A DNA stretch of 64,000 bases from Isoetes taiwanensis (GCA_021234155.1 JAJEKV010000862.1:1-64000); one strand, 5' to 3'. Positions 1 through 14,050 are shown, counted from the first letter of the stretch. Numbers and translations: made by a program. The notes: generated from the letters alone by a model not told the origin.

Positions 1-3000
1 CCCAATCAAAATGACCAAAATTCTTCCAAACCCTTGGATTGTTTTCCAAAATTTGTGGTTTGTTTGTAAGCATACCCCATTAATTGCCTCATGGTATCTC
101 GGCTCCAGCTGATGCCTTACTCCTAGATAAAGTGCCCAAGAACACCCTTTATTTATAGTCATCTAGACCTCGACATACCAACCCAAAGTCCAAGCTATTT
201 GGGTATCACCTCACACAGTCATACCAAAAGCATAAATATGACCTAATTCGGTGTGTCCTCTAATAGAGTTTGGCTTATATAGCCACCACATTGGCCTCCT
301 ATTAAGGATACCTAGAAGGGCTAAGTCTAGAAACTTAAAGTCACCTCAATGTGTGAGATTGGACTCCCCAAACCAACTGTTAGGACCTTAAGTATGCCTC
401 CGGCATCATGGAGGTTTGCAAAACAACCCTCATGTCATGTACCGCCACGATCCTAATACATAGACTTGGAGATTATAGATATGTCTCATTAATCTTTGCT
501 CAGGCATCTTGCTTTCTTATAGAGCCCCGAAATATTTGTAGGAGAGCCTTCAAGTAGACCCTTAGGGCTCTAGAATATCTTGGCGTTACTTCGAAGGGCG
601 AACAAACCCTGAGAGAAAGAAGAGGTAGAGAAGCGCCAACCCCTTGAAGACATCAAAGGTCCCAACCCGATGTCTGAGACAGAGATAAGGGAGGAGACCA
701 AAAGCCGGACCAAGAGAGGGAACTGCTTGGCGACCACCTAAACCTCAACGACAAAAGCGGTAGAGCGGGACACCACCTTTATCATCAATCTTCATCAAAT
801 GGGAAGGATATTTGGTAACCTAAGTGGCATCAAAATTTTCTAAGATGTGATGAGTTTCAAATGGAAGATCTCGGCGCCTTCAAAGGCAAGTTTCAAAACG
901 CCAAGGCCAGCAAAAGGTCTGCGGGAAAGGCGTTGGGGTCGATACCGCATTAGCATCCGCGGTAGGGCGAGGGCATAATCTTCGTCGAGGAGAGAATCAT
1001 GGCGACCACGGAGCATATATAAGTGGAGGAAGACCACCCGCGAGCCCGGTAGCTCAGCGGATAATAAATGCAATGTCAACAAAAGGAACAGCAAACTGGC
1101 GACCACAAAAACACCTAAGAATTTGACCAAGACAAGTTTCAAATACTTGCGCGTGAGGGAGAACTTTCATCGGTTCAAAAGTAGGGAGACCATGAGAGGG
1201 GAGGCATATCGGGGAGGGAATATCCCAGGCTCGAAGGCCTATTAGGGGCAAGATCAAAGAATATTTCGAACAAGTGGGACCCGAAACACCTAGAAACCAA
1301 AGGAAGGGCGACCTTACTCGTCAACCAGTCAGAGACTCGAATGGATAGGACCCAAGGGGCGGAGGAGACAACTGCCGGCCGGTACAAATCGCGCAAAAGG
1401 CAACCAAAGAAAGACTATGATATAGGTGCAATGGAGATGATCATACTTCGAGGGCACAAAGCACCTTGGAAACAGCCAAACGGGAGCCGCTCAGAATTCA
1501 ACCCTGGGAATGACAATGCGCCTCTGAAGCCACCCGATCTCCGAGCTTCAAAGAAATTCCAAGAATGGTTTGTAGCGGCCCGAATTGATCCTACTAAAAG
1601 CGATCAACGGCGCTGCGCTGACAGCAACCTGGCGACACCGCATGTAGGGATGCGTTGGGCGGTCGCGTTCCTCACGGCGAATATACACATTAAGGAGGAG
1701 CATCTTTCTCAAAGGGATCACATCGGCCGAACACTCTTCGCAAGCGAGCTGGATGGAAGCTCCGCTTATAGTAGCAACATCTCGAGATCGGGTCAGCGGA
1801 GCGAAGAAGGCAGCGGCAAAGCAGAAGAATCAAAAGCAGCGATAGGAGGAGGAAACCTAAAAAGGAGTATAAACATTTAAGTAGATCTTTGAATTGTTTT
1901 TTGGAAAATTGGATGAATTAAAATCCCAATGTAAATCATTATATGTGTATTGTATACCTCGGATGTTCACAAATATAGTGGAGAAACATGTTTGCGGTCG
2001 GAGTTTTATGGATTTAACATATAGATCGAGAGCTCCTTCGCCGACTACCAAAGAGGAAGCAAGGAAGCACAACAATAGCGAAGATCAAATGGAAGAGCAA
2101 GTCTGAGGAGAAGCGATGGAGGCCAAGCAAACCTTGAGCTCAAACGCCAGGAAGAGCCACCTCAAGTAGAAGCCTTTCGTCCACCCAATGTGTCTGAGGA
2201 GACAAAGGCAACCTCCCGGTCATGTCCAAGATCATGTGGCTGCACGGGACATGTCCGGGCCTTATGCCACTACCTCTTGTATTGACAACAACATGGCCGA
2301 ACTTATGACCACGAGTGGCCTCCAGCGATGGGAGAGCATGCAAACTGACAACGAACTGACTAAAGAGGCAACATCGACAACCATAATTCCACCTTGTGGT
2401 AATATAGGAGTGATCTGGCTATATGACCGTGTATTAGATGGAGATGCGCCACGAAAGCCAGCTGCGGCGAGGAGATATGCCTTCAACAGCTAGGTGATGG
2501 CTTGATGGTACTCCTACCCGATGATTAATTAGAAGAAAGCCCGTCATATCTCCAGGCATGTGGGACAAGCGCCCAAGGTAAGCATTCGACACCTTAATGA
2601 CAAGGATAGCAAAGCACCTTAAAGAGAGTTCAAGATAATAGCGAGGGCTATTCCAGCGGGAAATATATTTAAAGGCGGTACTCTGGCTAGCTCAAGAGGT
2701 CAAAACTTCTTGGCGGATATAAGGATCCATCATCGTATTATATGGCCGGGAGGAGAGCCATGATGCTTTACTTGCGGAAGGCAGAGCGCCGCCAGAGGAC
2801 AAAGGTGAGGCGAAAATTTGGAGAAGTCTTTAACCGACTTCTTCCACGAGCTTTCTAGAGCAGGGAGGATCAAAGCCCGGCGAAACGCAATCAAAGCCAC
2901 TTAGGAAGGTACCTCAAAGACCAAAGGCGACATGGTGGGCGTGACAGCGTCAAGCCATGTAGAGGGATCAAACAAGGAAGTTTGGGCTTCGATGGAGGAA

Positions 3001-4440
3001 GCAACTAGAAGCGGCGAGCCGATAAACCGCCGTGGACTTGCATGCAGCATGGTGAACAAGGATGGGCCGATTCAAAGAACAAGCTGCGAAGAAGGAGAAC
3101 AACTCAGGAGGAGTATAGCCAAAGGAATAGGAAGCGCGGCCTCAAGCATCAGCGCCTTCAAATGGTTATGTGGCGTGTTGTGCCAAGGGGATAGTCGCCC
3201 ATCAACGAGGGATCGAAGCGGGGCAAATGGGAAGCATCAATGGACCGGTACACCTTTAGTTAGAATGTGATCAAAGCGTGTTTGTGCCATGGAAAAAGTA
3301 GTAAACCGGAGGACCCAATGTTTTTGCATCAGCAAGTTACCCCCGATGCAGTGCGGATCGAACAAATATGGGAGGTTATGGACACTTTGGCACCATTTAC
3401 ATACAGGAGGAACCGTTTGACATTGCAAAAATAGGTACAAAGCTTCAAAATAAACCACAAGGACACATTAATATGCGCTAGTAGTAATTGTAATTATATA
3501 GCTATATGTTTTGCATGTATAGTTCCCATTGTTATTCCTTCCCTCCCCATAGCCTAACGGATCAAAAGAAGATGTCATGTCTGATTTGCAGGGGTGAAGC
3601 AATCCACATCCTCAACACTCTTCCGGGCAACCACGATAGCGACAAGGGATTCGGCGTGTGAGACATCGATGGGTCGAGAAGAAAACAATATCGGATATAG
3701 AGTGGTTAGGCGCCCAAGACAAAAGAGTTCAAGATGAAAAACCTTTTTTTCCAGCGCCTGCGGGGCTTTTGAAAGAGGCATGGAAGATTTCAAGTGATCA
3801 ACTTCACCGGTAAAAGCCACCAGCAATGAAAGGGCTTCTAGCGAACAAAGTCAACCTCTACATCAAGAAGGATCCTTGGTCCGAGGCCCGGAAGTGTCGG
3901 CGGCTTCGGGAGCGTTACCTTGCTATTTCAAGCGGGGGGCAGTGGATGAGCTTCTAGCAAGCTCAAACATCAAAGGCCATGGGGCCTAGTAAGGTTAAAT
4001 GTAGGGATGGTAACATCCATATTGGGATTATAAGGCATTGTTAGACATTCTACCGTAGAAAGGATTGCCCCAATATTGAGGTAAAGCGTCAAATATTGGG
4101 AAAGGCATATAGGGATTAACTAAAATTATACGATTGTTGACGGACATCCAACATATTGAAACCACTTGGTGAGATTGATCACCTCGCTAAGAAGGAATCA
4201 TTACTAGGATAATTGTTGACCATGTATAAATCTAGTACCTCGAAAAGAATAATCAGCAGAAAGAAAAGTAATCTAACAAAATCAGGCCAACTTGTTACGA
4301 CAACATCAATTGATTGGTAGGAATATTCCAAAAATTTAAATAACTAAGAAAGGAGAATCTCTAGAATATAAAAAATAGTACATGTAAGATACATCTAAAA
4401 TAACAATTATAGTAATCAAATAGTCTTTTTTGAGACAAAG
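1..4440. other. Non-genic stretch, unclassified degenerate sequence
   Basis: No coding region in this stretch resembles a known protein. Open frames up to about 180 codons occur (for example 1341-1880 plus and 840-1142 minus) but show no domain, no repeated motif and no convincing splice structure. CpG is fairly frequent, unlike the AT-rich DNA that follows. It is probably old transposon-derived DNA, but I saw no reverse transcriptase, integrase, primer-binding site or terminal repeat. Confidence 0.4.
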
Positions 4441-4518
4441 GGAATTGTCATGATGACAAAACCTTGTGGTTTAGAATCATTCTAACTAAGTAGGTAACCC
4501 ATAATTATATTGAAATAA

Positions 4519-4586
4519 ATGATAACATAATATGTGCATCCATCTTAGATGGATGATAACATAATATGTGCATCCATCTTAGATGA
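4519..4586. repeat. 34-bp tandem duplication
   Basis: Two adjacent copies of a 34-bp unit beginning GATAACATAATATGTGCATC start at about 4521 and 4555. They are identical apart from the edges, so the duplication is recent. Confidence 0.85.
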
Positions 4587-4599
4587 TTATATATGTGTT

Positions 4600-5930
4600 A
4601 AGATAAGCTAGTAGAAGCGTATAACCTCTTAAGGGAAGAGAATAGATATGGCGTTGTGTACAAGCGTCATTAAAAATCTTGAGGACCATTTTCTTTTGAA
4701 GAAAGTGGGAGGCTCAATCTTATGATTGAGCGATACTTGCATCAAATTAATGGGCCATTAGAATAGAGTTCACTCTGGCAATGGCCAGAAGAAGATAGGC
4801 GTAAGCTAGATAGATACCTTAGTGCTTTCGAGGGTGGCCTTCAGCGTGCGAGGCAGGCATTGGTAGCTAACTACACCAAGGAATGGGCAAAACTATGGGA
4901 ACAAGCGCATGACCAAGTCATCTCCAAATTACTTTCGGCTCAATGCGTTGGATGCATTTCTAGCCTTAGGTAAAATTGTGTGCATATCGTTACATATAGA
5001 TTATAAGCATTTAATGTATGTATATAAATAAGTTACATAATAGTAGCATGTTAATAATCGCATGGGAAATTCCTTCCAAGGATATGCGTATATGTATCCT
5101 TATAAATATAAATAGAAAATAGAGGTCGGATAATAAGTGCATCTTAGGGATATACAATGTCACAAGGCCGATACCTAATTCTTGTGTATGATAATTAAAA
5201 CCTTCTATGTAACAATGGTCTAAAATCCCGGGGTTATTGTTTAAAATCATCGCGATCTAAAAGTAATTAAATATTGTAAAGCTTAGAGTAAATATAATTG
5301 TCTTATCGGAGGTAATGCATCAGATACTATGATAATATTAATTCATAAATATTACCTTAGGGTAATTATGTTAATCCACATGCATTAAAGGAGCAGCAAA
5401 AATGTCGGCTCGGGGCATGTCGTTTGTGTTTAGATATAGTTATGCCTAGTTAAATTATAATCCTCATGCAACCTGCTAGGTATGGGTTGCATCGCGTTAT
5501 TTCCGAAATGATAGGACCACTCACGGTGATCTCTAGGGCGTGGTGTAATGTCAATGTGTCAATGTGTGCAGCTTAGGTCTACCTCGGAGAGGCGACCTCG
5601 AAAGAGGTCATTGAGGAATGCATTGATAGAGCACCTCTACATATATGCTGCTTTGATAGGGAGGAATGCCTTCCGCCCCATATCACGCGGGAAGGACCTA
5701 TCCTCCACGTTGGGCAACTAAAGGTGTAGGCATGGCCCGGCATATAGGCGGTATAGGGCGTTGTCTCCGACCCCGATGGAAGAATCATCCTCTTCCTATG
5801 GCAGGGAGATTAGCCATACATTCATGTAGATAGGTGGGTGGTCACCATATAACCAAAATTTTATTAATATAAAATGGTAATAGCGTAGTGTTGACACGAG
5901 CCAATAGACGGCAAAGGGAGGGCGAACTAC
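4600..5930. other. Non-genic AT-rich stretch
   Basis: No gene is visible. The stretch contains one copy (near 5350) of a motif, ATTACCTTAGGGTAATT, that recurs near 6108 and 6403. The rest is AT-rich intergenic sequence without recognisable domains. Confidence 0.4.
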
Positions 5931-6440
5931 GAAGACTTACAACACAAATTTTGTTATAATGTGTTGCAAAAGTGTAAATTTTGTAAATTGATAAACTTTG
6001 ATAAACTTAAATGTTGTATTAAGTAAAGGTTAATAATTACCCAAGTGGATTAAGTTATGAAATCATAAGTTAATTGGATAATGAAATAGTCAGTAATGTC
6101 TTAAACATTACCTTAGAGTAATTCTAATAATTAAAATAGTAAGTATGTAATTATAGATATTGTAAAATCAATCTGAGGTTTTTAAAGGTCGAAGACTTGC
6201 AGCACAAATTTTTGTTGGAATGTGTTGCAAAGGAATGAAAAAACCCAGCAAATAATAATTATATATATGAAAGTGTTAAATTGTGATAAACTAAATATTT
6301 GTGATAGCTTGAGGACTAATAATTACCTTGTTTTTTTAATAGAAGTTCTGATTTGACAAGTTATTTTGATATAATGTAATAGGCGTAATAATGATTTAAA
6401 AATATTACCTTAAGATAATCTTAATAAATGTGTAAGTATT
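5931..6440. repeat. Diverged direct repeat, about 250-300 bp period
   Basis: Two diverged copies start at about 5931 and 6189. Both begin with a GAAGACTT.CA.CACAAATTT core followed by a shared TGTTGCAAA, and both end in ATTACCTTA.A.TAATCT.AATAA (about 6108 and 6403). The closing motif also occurs once near 5350, so an older third copy is possible. Confidence 0.6.
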
Positions 6441-9400
6441 ATATTAGTATATATGCGTATGCATCGGGTTGGTTAGGGTTAGGAAGATTCAAGGTGGGAG
6501 ACCGCGATCTTTGCCGAAGACGACATCATTTCAAAGGTGGGGAGAATGTGGCGTTCGGTGATATCACGGTCTCAAAGGCGTATCTGCGTCTTTGCGAATC
6601 CGCATTACCGAGATCCCGGTTGGCGTGTCTGTAGGCGCTATTAACAAGGGCGCCCTGAGGGGCAACTTGCAATGGTCACATAGCAATCGCGCACCTTTAG
6701 ACCTTTAACCCATTAAAAGGTGCCGGGTCATGGAAACCCTAAACTAATGATAGCCTACCATAAAGGCGCAAACCTAACTTTCCCTTTTAGGCCCTGAGGA
6801 CCTTCGACTCAGGTTAGGCGCTGAGAGTCAGTTCCAACTCCCTGCGATCATCGGCATAGTCTTTATCTTATTCGGATCGTCCTCAGTAGCATTTGGCGGA
6901 AACGAGAGACATGGACACCTTTGGATCGAGAGGAAGTGAACGGGGATCGGTATTTGATCGATTGAATAGCCTAAACCTTATTCGCCTTAAGACCGTAGGT
7001 TTGCTTTATTAAATCATCCTTAGTATAGCCAGCGGATCCGAGATTGACTCTAACTAAAGAACCTAACTCTATGTAATTAGATTAGTTCTTATTCTTTATT
7101 CTATGATGATATGATGGGCCGGATGGATGGCGTGGACTCATTGTATTGGGAAGGGGTAGAGGCTTAAAAGCTTAGTAGATGATGCTCCTAGCTAGTCCCT
7201 CTTAGTGCATTACTAGATTTATTTTGTGCACAAGAACCCCACAGTTTGTGGGTGAAGGGGCGGGCTGGCTTAGAATGAGGTTAGGTGTTGACCCTTGGCC
7301 GATCCCTCGGTGTGTAAAGACCTCTGGGGATTCAGGTGACTAGGTCTAATGGCTTGCCAGCGAGGTGTGGGTAAAGGCATGGGCTCGTGCAGGTGGGGGT
7401 GGAGTTCACCTTCTGAGTGGGTTAAGTCGAATAGGGCGGTGGCCCTCCCTAGTCACCAGGTCGGCATGTAGATCTGCGGAGGGAGTGATCCCTACACCTT
7501 TGTCGGGTATTTGGGGAGATGTAACCAGGGAATAGCCATGGCTATGCACGTGGTGCTGGTCGAGGTCCCAACACTTTTCAACCTACTACGCAAGGGAGTG
7601 TGCAGGAGGGGGGCGGATGGAGTGGACAACCCAATGCCATGTTCTTATGCCATTAATCCATTGTCGCGGTCGCTCTGCAATGAACTCACGAGAGCCCAAG
7701 CTTGTCAGTCTATCCACAATATGCGAGCCTTAGGTAAGACTTCCTTTATATTGTCGCGATCTTACATCTATAGGAGGATATGTATTGAAGCCATCCTTGA
7801 GATGGTCATGATGTGCTGATGTATATGTACTTACATATGTTCGCTTACGCTAGGTAGGCCACGAGGGAGGCGAGGGTAAATAAGCACGCTGGTTCTTCCC
7901 CACTTTAGGTTACGATGATGTGGCGAGGCATGACGTGGAAATTTGGTATAGGGATGAACTCTGTTTGTATCGATGATGCATCCTATATCTGAGTAGGGGC
8001 GTCACACGGCCCATACGGGCTTTCGGCCTGGAGTGACCCGTAACGATGGATGCATCTCTAAGTAGCGATAGTAGAAAACTCAATGCCCAAAATCGCCTGT
8101 AAAGGCGAACCACCTCCACTACCTATACTTACAGTAAGTGTTAGATGAGGAAGAGCGTGGATGCCAGGGATGATGGGGACGTGACACCATATGGCGGCCG
8201 GTGCTCTCATGTCGATGAATTGGCGAAAGTGTCCAGCATCCGGTGAATTGCATGTCCTGGGGTATATCACGAAGCCAGTCCATCATCGGCGCGCCGCAAT
8301 TTAGGATTATAGCTGGTACATCAGCTGGCGCCCTCCCACTCCAGGTACCGAGCCATTCTTCTAATTTGGTCAATGTACAAAGCCGTCGGGGACGAAGGGC
8401 AGCCGCGGCACCCACATCTTTACTAATAGCATTCCAGAGCGTGTAAGAACAGCCCGGGCAAGCCTGCGTATAATGCGTATATATAGCATTACGCGAAGTA
8501 AATGAGGTCCCTAAATATAAAGTAAAATCACAACTTATCCAGAAACCTTTGGCCGTCAAAGCGCGCAAATCCACAAAAGCAACCGATGGAATTGCAGGTA
8601 GATTAAAACTATCCTCTAACAATTGTTAGGAGTGAAGATATATGGTCAATAACATAGTAGAATCAGAGGAAAAACACACAGCATCTTGAGCAGCACTTCT
8701 ATATCTCGCCCAAAGTGTCAATGGCAGCTTTCAAGAGATCCCGACGAGCAACTTTGCGGCGGCGAGGCGGTATGCGTAGTACGATGGATTGCGTTGCGTA
8801 GGGGTCCCTACTTTGTATATGGGCACAACTCTCTTTTGGCGGTAAGTCGGTCTTGGGAAACGCTAACGCAGTACTTCACTGTTGTGAAGAGTCTTTGTGA
8901 AGCAGAAGCTTTTGGCTGAGGGGCTGGGCCCGCGAAACTCTGCACGCATACCATCCGTCTGTTGCCTTCCGTTGGCGAGGCGTTCTGAGGCCCATTATGA
9001 CATCCCTTTGATGGCTGTTGATTTCTAGGCTTTGTAGATGCGGTGCGGCTTCCCGTGGGTCATAAGTTGTCTGCGATATCTGCCCATTGTTAGGAAATAT
9101 TTCTACGTAGAGCATGCGGTATAAGACCTTTCTCAGAAGCTGGGTGCTGGCGTTCGAAGACCAAACATCATTCGGGTACTCACTTAAGAATTACCTACGG
9201 CACTGCGGTCGCGCGAGGAAGGAAGCGATATTGTGGACATTCAGGCGAATGGGTAAGTCCGGCACTTGGCGAACCATGAATTTTAAAACTCAAAGACATT
9301 AGATCATCGAACCCACGATGATTCTGGCGAGGAAGGTGGTTGCGGCCTGTGGATGATCGAGCTGACGGTCTCTCCCAACGTAAATACCCTGGAAATTTGT

Positions 9401-10410
9401 TCAAATTTGGTAGTCTATTTGTTGAAGTGTGGGGAGATTCACGGCCTCTGGCGGCTCATCACTCCAAACATATAGCATGTGACGCCCATGATCATAGGTC
9501 AGGGCATAGCAAAAACATTTTTGTGAGGTGTTGGGGCAATGGTGCCTCCCGGTTAACTACTGATCCTCTGCAAAATGAGGCGTGGTAGATCATGCCTGCG
9601 TCAAAGCCACTGTCACGGGCTCTTGAAGCGAGTGATCAAGTATGAAGGCGTGCTTTCGTCTGCCTTACGTAATCCACACACATTGGGTACGCCCTGGAGG
9701 CTACTCCTGTCACAAATTGAAGCGGTGGAGGGCGAGATAAAGGTTTGACTTGGAAAAGCGGTACGTGTTTTAGCTTGGAAAGCGTGAGTTGTGGCGAGCA
9801 ACGGTAGTGGTTCTCAAATCGATGCTGCCTCTGGAATAGATTTTCCTAGAACCATTCATTTTCCGCCCATACATTGCTTGCGTTCTTCCATTTTAAGCGG
9901 ACTACCACTCACCACACAGGAAACTCAAAGGAGACCTTGCTTCGCTGAAGCTGCCTTTGCCTTTTGCTTTTTACTTTGGGCCTTTCGCTGGTACCTTTCA
10001 GTTTCAATACATTTGGGGCAGAACCAGTGTTAGAGTGTGTGTATCTACGGCGGATTAAGATGCGGGGATATCTGGTAGAAATACGATGCATCGGCATTTG
10101 AAGAGCTACCCTTCTTTGTACGTTGAAATTTGCGGCGTGTTGAAACATATCTTACACTCTGGGCTGGACATCAACATTCCTACAATACAAGCGGATAAAA
10201 AATATATAATGGCATAGTCGATTCTCTGGCAGTAGGATAAAGAAACATTGTATAATATATCTTATTGTCACACCGTAGAGTCGGTTCTTCTCTGATTAGT
10301 TCTTCTTCTTGTCGTGTAAGTGGGTAGAGGCGGGACCCATCACGGGTGTGTTGTAAAGTGTCACATGTCGGAGTATATATAGGGCTGACTGCCTTGTAAT
10401 TGTGGCGTTA
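6441..10410. other. Non-genic stretch, unclassified
   Basis: No recognisable gene. The minus-strand frame at 8119-8622 (167 codons) and the plus-strand frame at 7511-7819 are the longest, and neither shows a known domain. A GGATGGAGTGGACAA motif near 7615 recurs near 58900, with weaker similarity beyond it, suggesting an old dispersed repeat. Probably decayed transposon DNA. Confidence 0.35.
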
Positions 10411-10414
10411 AAAT

Positions 10415-10520
10415 CTCTTCTTCTTCTTCTTCTTTGCTAGCTTCTTCTTCTTCTTCTTCTTTCTTGCCTTTCCTTCTTCTTCTTCTTCTTCTTCTTCTTG
10501 ACTTCTTCTTCTTCTTCTTC
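10415..10520. repeat. CTT/TTC trinucleotide microsatellite
   Basis: An interrupted run of TTC triplets covers about 105 bp. On the minus strand it gives a meaningless Lys/Arg/Glu-rich frame that should not be read as a protein. Confidence 0.95.
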
Positions 10521-10529
10521 ACGGGATTT

Positions 10530-11170
10530 CTCGGGATTCTCAATCTGAAAAACAAGTTAACATATATGAATTTTGGTTCGGGGTGAAAAAACCACGGTGA
10601 CATATCCACCTGGCGTTACCCGGGCCACAACCACACAAACTTCATTTTTAGTGCGTCATAGTAATATTAAAACATAGTTCCTTTGTTCCTTAAACCCATA
10701 ATTCTATATCCATATATAAAGTATAAAATGTTAATTCATTATTCCATAATGTCAAACTATAAAAATGCAAAGCAAAGATTGGAAAAGTATAATGTATTGG
10801 GATAAGAATGTTCAATGAGATCATAGGAATAAATCTTGTAAAAATATAAAGGAAAGAGTGTAGAAGTCACATTATAGTGGGATAACCAGTGTTTGGGAAT
10901 CTAGCTTTTCAATAATTCGATATATTCATATTATTCTTAGTGCAAATCAATAGGCAAGCACCACAAATGCGATTTACATTCAAGACTTCATGATTGTATC
11001 ACGCAATAACTTTAATACAATCGACTCAGGCATTTATTTTTGTTGCCAAAACAAATTTATGTTTTTCATAATCAGCCACTATATTTATTAGTTCTTCTAC
11101 AATCGACTATACATTGGCTATAACCATAGTTATATTTATTAAACCCTCTATCCATTGCCACTATCACGTC
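10530..11170. other. Non-genic AT-rich stretch
   Basis: AT-rich sequence with no coding or repeat structure beyond weak forerunners of the minisatellite that follows. Confidence 0.4.
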
Positions 11171-11174
11171 CTAC

Positions 11175-11390
11175 GAATTATTACATTAGGTTATACATCC
11201 TTTCCCTTAACCATTGCCTATCATATTATTACATGCTCTTTCCATAACCATTGCCTTTTAATTTAACAAAGTTATATTTTTAAATGTTATTATGTTCCTT
11301 TTTCATAACCATTTGCCTTTAACAAAGTTATGTTTTTTTTAAATGTTATTATGCTCCTTTCCATAACCATTGGCCTTTTAACATTTCTAT
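11175..11390. repeat. Minisatellite with about 60-bp unit
   Basis: A unit containing CATAACCATTGCC, then AACAAAGTTAT, a T run and AAATGTTATTATG recurs near 11243, 11304 and 11361 (the last partial). More diverged copies can be followed upstream to about 11100. Confidence 0.75.
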
Positions 11391-11489
11391 AACCTTTGTG
11401 TTCCCATTTCCATTTCATTTCATTACATATCATATCTATCTATTATATATATCTATATCTAACATATATATGTTCAGCATGTTTTGTCC

Positions 11490-12880
11490 TCAATCCAGGC
11501 CAGATTGATCAAGGATCCTCTGACTCCGTGGCTGGGGGGACAAATCAACCCCGGATGGCAGGAATTTATATATATATAGCGTCCCTGGTCTAGGTTGATT
11601 TGATCACGATGGTAAATTAGGGTCCCTCACGACTCCGCGTTGCTTTGGGACGCATCTACGCGGTACATATGTTGGGAGTTACCATGGCGAATCTACCAGC
11701 GGTCCAGTTGTTCTTGGTCGATGCGTCGATCCGGGATCTACAAAACCGCGTGGCTTGCTTTGCTATCCTCTGATTGCACGGGCTATATGGCAATAATTAA
11801 CAACATGGCCATAGGATCGTACATATAATTCCCAAAAGTCATGTGCCGTAGGGTATGCTGGAAAACCCGTGGCCCGGTAAGATCTGGATCGTGATCGGGA
11901 TCAAAACAATCACGGGCCAGCGGGATCTATTACATACTCAATTCCCAAGCCACATATTACTGCGTAGAATATATCCCAATGGCGAAGTAGGATCTCAGGT
12001 TAAAACGATAGGATCAAACTGGCAGGACCATAGGATAAACACATATAATCATATATACCAGCTCCCCAAGCCATGAAAAATGCGAATGCGTCCGACGCGT
12101 GGCCAGTAGGATCACCGGATCAGCGATCCCTGATTGAGTAGGGTGAGCATAAGGCATATGTAGGATATGTCCCAGCAGCGTGGCCGAAGTAAGATCTGGA
12201 TAAGCGGTCGGGATCAAATCCAACGGGCCCGAAGTAGGATGAAACACACATATCTATCGCGCGTTTACATGTTTGTCACTCAATCAGAAGCCGAGTGATC
12301 CAGAGATCCTCACGGTTCCGTGGCTTTGGGACGTATCGTCACGGCCGAATGGCTTGAATTTGTATATAGAATATATGGCGTCTGGGTCTGGGATTGATTT
12401 GATCGTCATTGATCAGAATCCTCGGCTCACGTTGCTTAGGAACATCCTCTGATTGCACATGGCTTTAGGAATTATATGCCAGCAGATCTGGAACCGGATT
12501 GTTCTTGATTACGATGCGTCGATCGGGATCTGCTTTATATATTCTTATGTTTGTCCCTCATCCGGCCGTTGATAGGAATCTACGGCTCACGCGCATTAGT
12601 TTAAGACGGCGGAATAGCTTGGGGAGTTTTTGACCTATGTAAAGCGATCCCTCGGTCTGGTTGATTTGATCGATGGTGATCCCGGGAATCTCGCTCTCCG
12701 TTGCTTTGGAACATCCCTACGGTGCACATGGCTTTGGGATTATATGTAATAGATCATCATGCGGTCGATTGTTCTTGATTACGTCGTCGGGCCGGGATCT
12801 TCCGACTCACGTGGCTTAGCACATATCCTCGCTTTTTGACTTTGGGAATTATAAATAATAGATCTATGGCTCATATTGCT
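11490..12880. repeat. Decayed tandem repeat array
   Basis: Diverged copies of one module recur across 1.4 kb. The marker G(T/G)GGCTTTGGGAC or GTTGCTTTGGAACATCC appears near 11639, 12320, 12430, 12700 and 12811. It is often followed by TTCTTGATTACG and (T)CGATCGGGATCT and preceded by a TTGATTTGATC block. Spacing is irregular (about 110-300 bp). No coding sequence was recognised. Confidence 0.6.
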
Positions 12881-13002
12881 TTAATTGACGTAATGAAATC
12901 TCGACCCTTGATGGGTCGTTAGGGACCCGTTGAATCCTCATCCCTTAAAGGAAACTTTTGAAATTTTTATATGTGTGTGAGATTTGGAACTCTAGTCATT
13001 GA

Positions 13003-13013
13003 CCCCCCCCCCC
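13003..13013. repeat. Poly-C run
   Basis: Eleven consecutive C residues. This length is prone to sequencing length error. Confidence 0.9.
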
Positions 13014-13119
13014 ATTCTAACCACGGACCAAGCATTAATTCCATAAATAATTTATGTTTCAAATATACTTAAGGGTAATATTCTAATTAAGATAAAATAG
13101 AGTATAACATTCGGCTAGT

Positions 13120-14050
13120 TCAAAAGGTTCTAGGAGAATGTTATGGAAGGCTCTAGAAAGTTAAAGTATTCTAGAAAATTCTAGAACATAAGAGAATCTG
13201 GGGAATCTAAGAAAATCCTTCCGAGGTTTCAAATTGTTCTAATAAAGTTCTAGAATGTATGGGAATCTATGAGATGTAAGAATCTAGAAATACTTCCGGA
13301 AAGTTCTAGGATATTTTTGAAACTTTTCGAATCATTGAGAAAGTCTTGGAATTTCTAAAAGTTCTAGAATGTAAAAGGAATCGAGGAGAATCTAGCGGAA
13401 TCTAAAGAAAATCTCATAAAATGTAAGAGAATCTAGAAAAATATTTACAAGCCTAAGAATCTCTTAAAATCTAGGGGGATCTAGGGAATCTTTATAAAAT
13501 GTAAAGGGAATCTAAAAAATGTTGATGAAATCTTTTGCCAAGTATCTAGGGGAATCTTTTATAGAATCTCTTTAATTTCATACCAATAATGTGCAAGGGA
13601 ACCTACGGGCAATCTCATAAAATCTAGGGAAAAACTAGAAGTTTTTAAAAAGGAAAAACTACAATATACCCCAACATTTTGCAAATTCACAACATACCTA
13701 ACTTTTAGAAAATTCATGAAATGCCTAATGTATAGGTTTTGAGGGGCATTTTTTTGCAAAGGCATTTTGAATTTTAGAGATTAAGTGGTATCACTATAAT
13801 TTTGCAAAAAGTTAAAGGGTATTTTGTTTTCCCCTAAAATCTAAAAGGGACCTAAAAGGGAATCTAAGGGATCACGGGGGATCTTCATAGAGATCTTGGA
13901 GAATCTATGGAAACCTAATAAGATCTAGGGGAATCTTATAAAATTTAGAGGAATCTTCACGAAACCTCCAAGAGAACCTTGGTAGAATCTTGGGGAATCT
14001 ATGAATTTAGAAGAGTATTTCTCAAAGATTCTTTTTAGAATGTAGACTTG
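13120..14050. repeat. GAATCTAG-rich satellite-like array
   Basis: About 900 bp are built from short, imperfect copies of words such as GGGAATCTAG, TCTAGAA, AAATCTAGGG and TCTTATAAAAT. Purine-rich words dominate the plus strand. No stable unit length is seen by eye, so this is a strongly decayed short-period array. A segment at about 13640-13830 is not built from the motif and looks inserted. Confidence 0.65.

Noticed and set aside
1341-1880. 179-codon plus-strand open frame as a gene
   Set aside because: No recognisable family, no membrane or zinc-binding pattern; could be a transposon scrap but nothing supports a product.
6470-6485. Interstitial telomere repeat (GGTTAGGGTTAGG)
   Set aside because: Only about two imperfect units, and not of the usual plant TTTAGGG form; too short to mean anything.
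8119-8622. 167-codon minus-strand open frame as a gene
   Set aside because: No known domain, no upstream or downstream exon structure and composition like its surroundings; chance open frame in CpG-containing repeat DNA.
10361-10609. Lys/Arg/Glu-rich minus-strand frame
   Set aside because: Translation of the CTT microsatellite.
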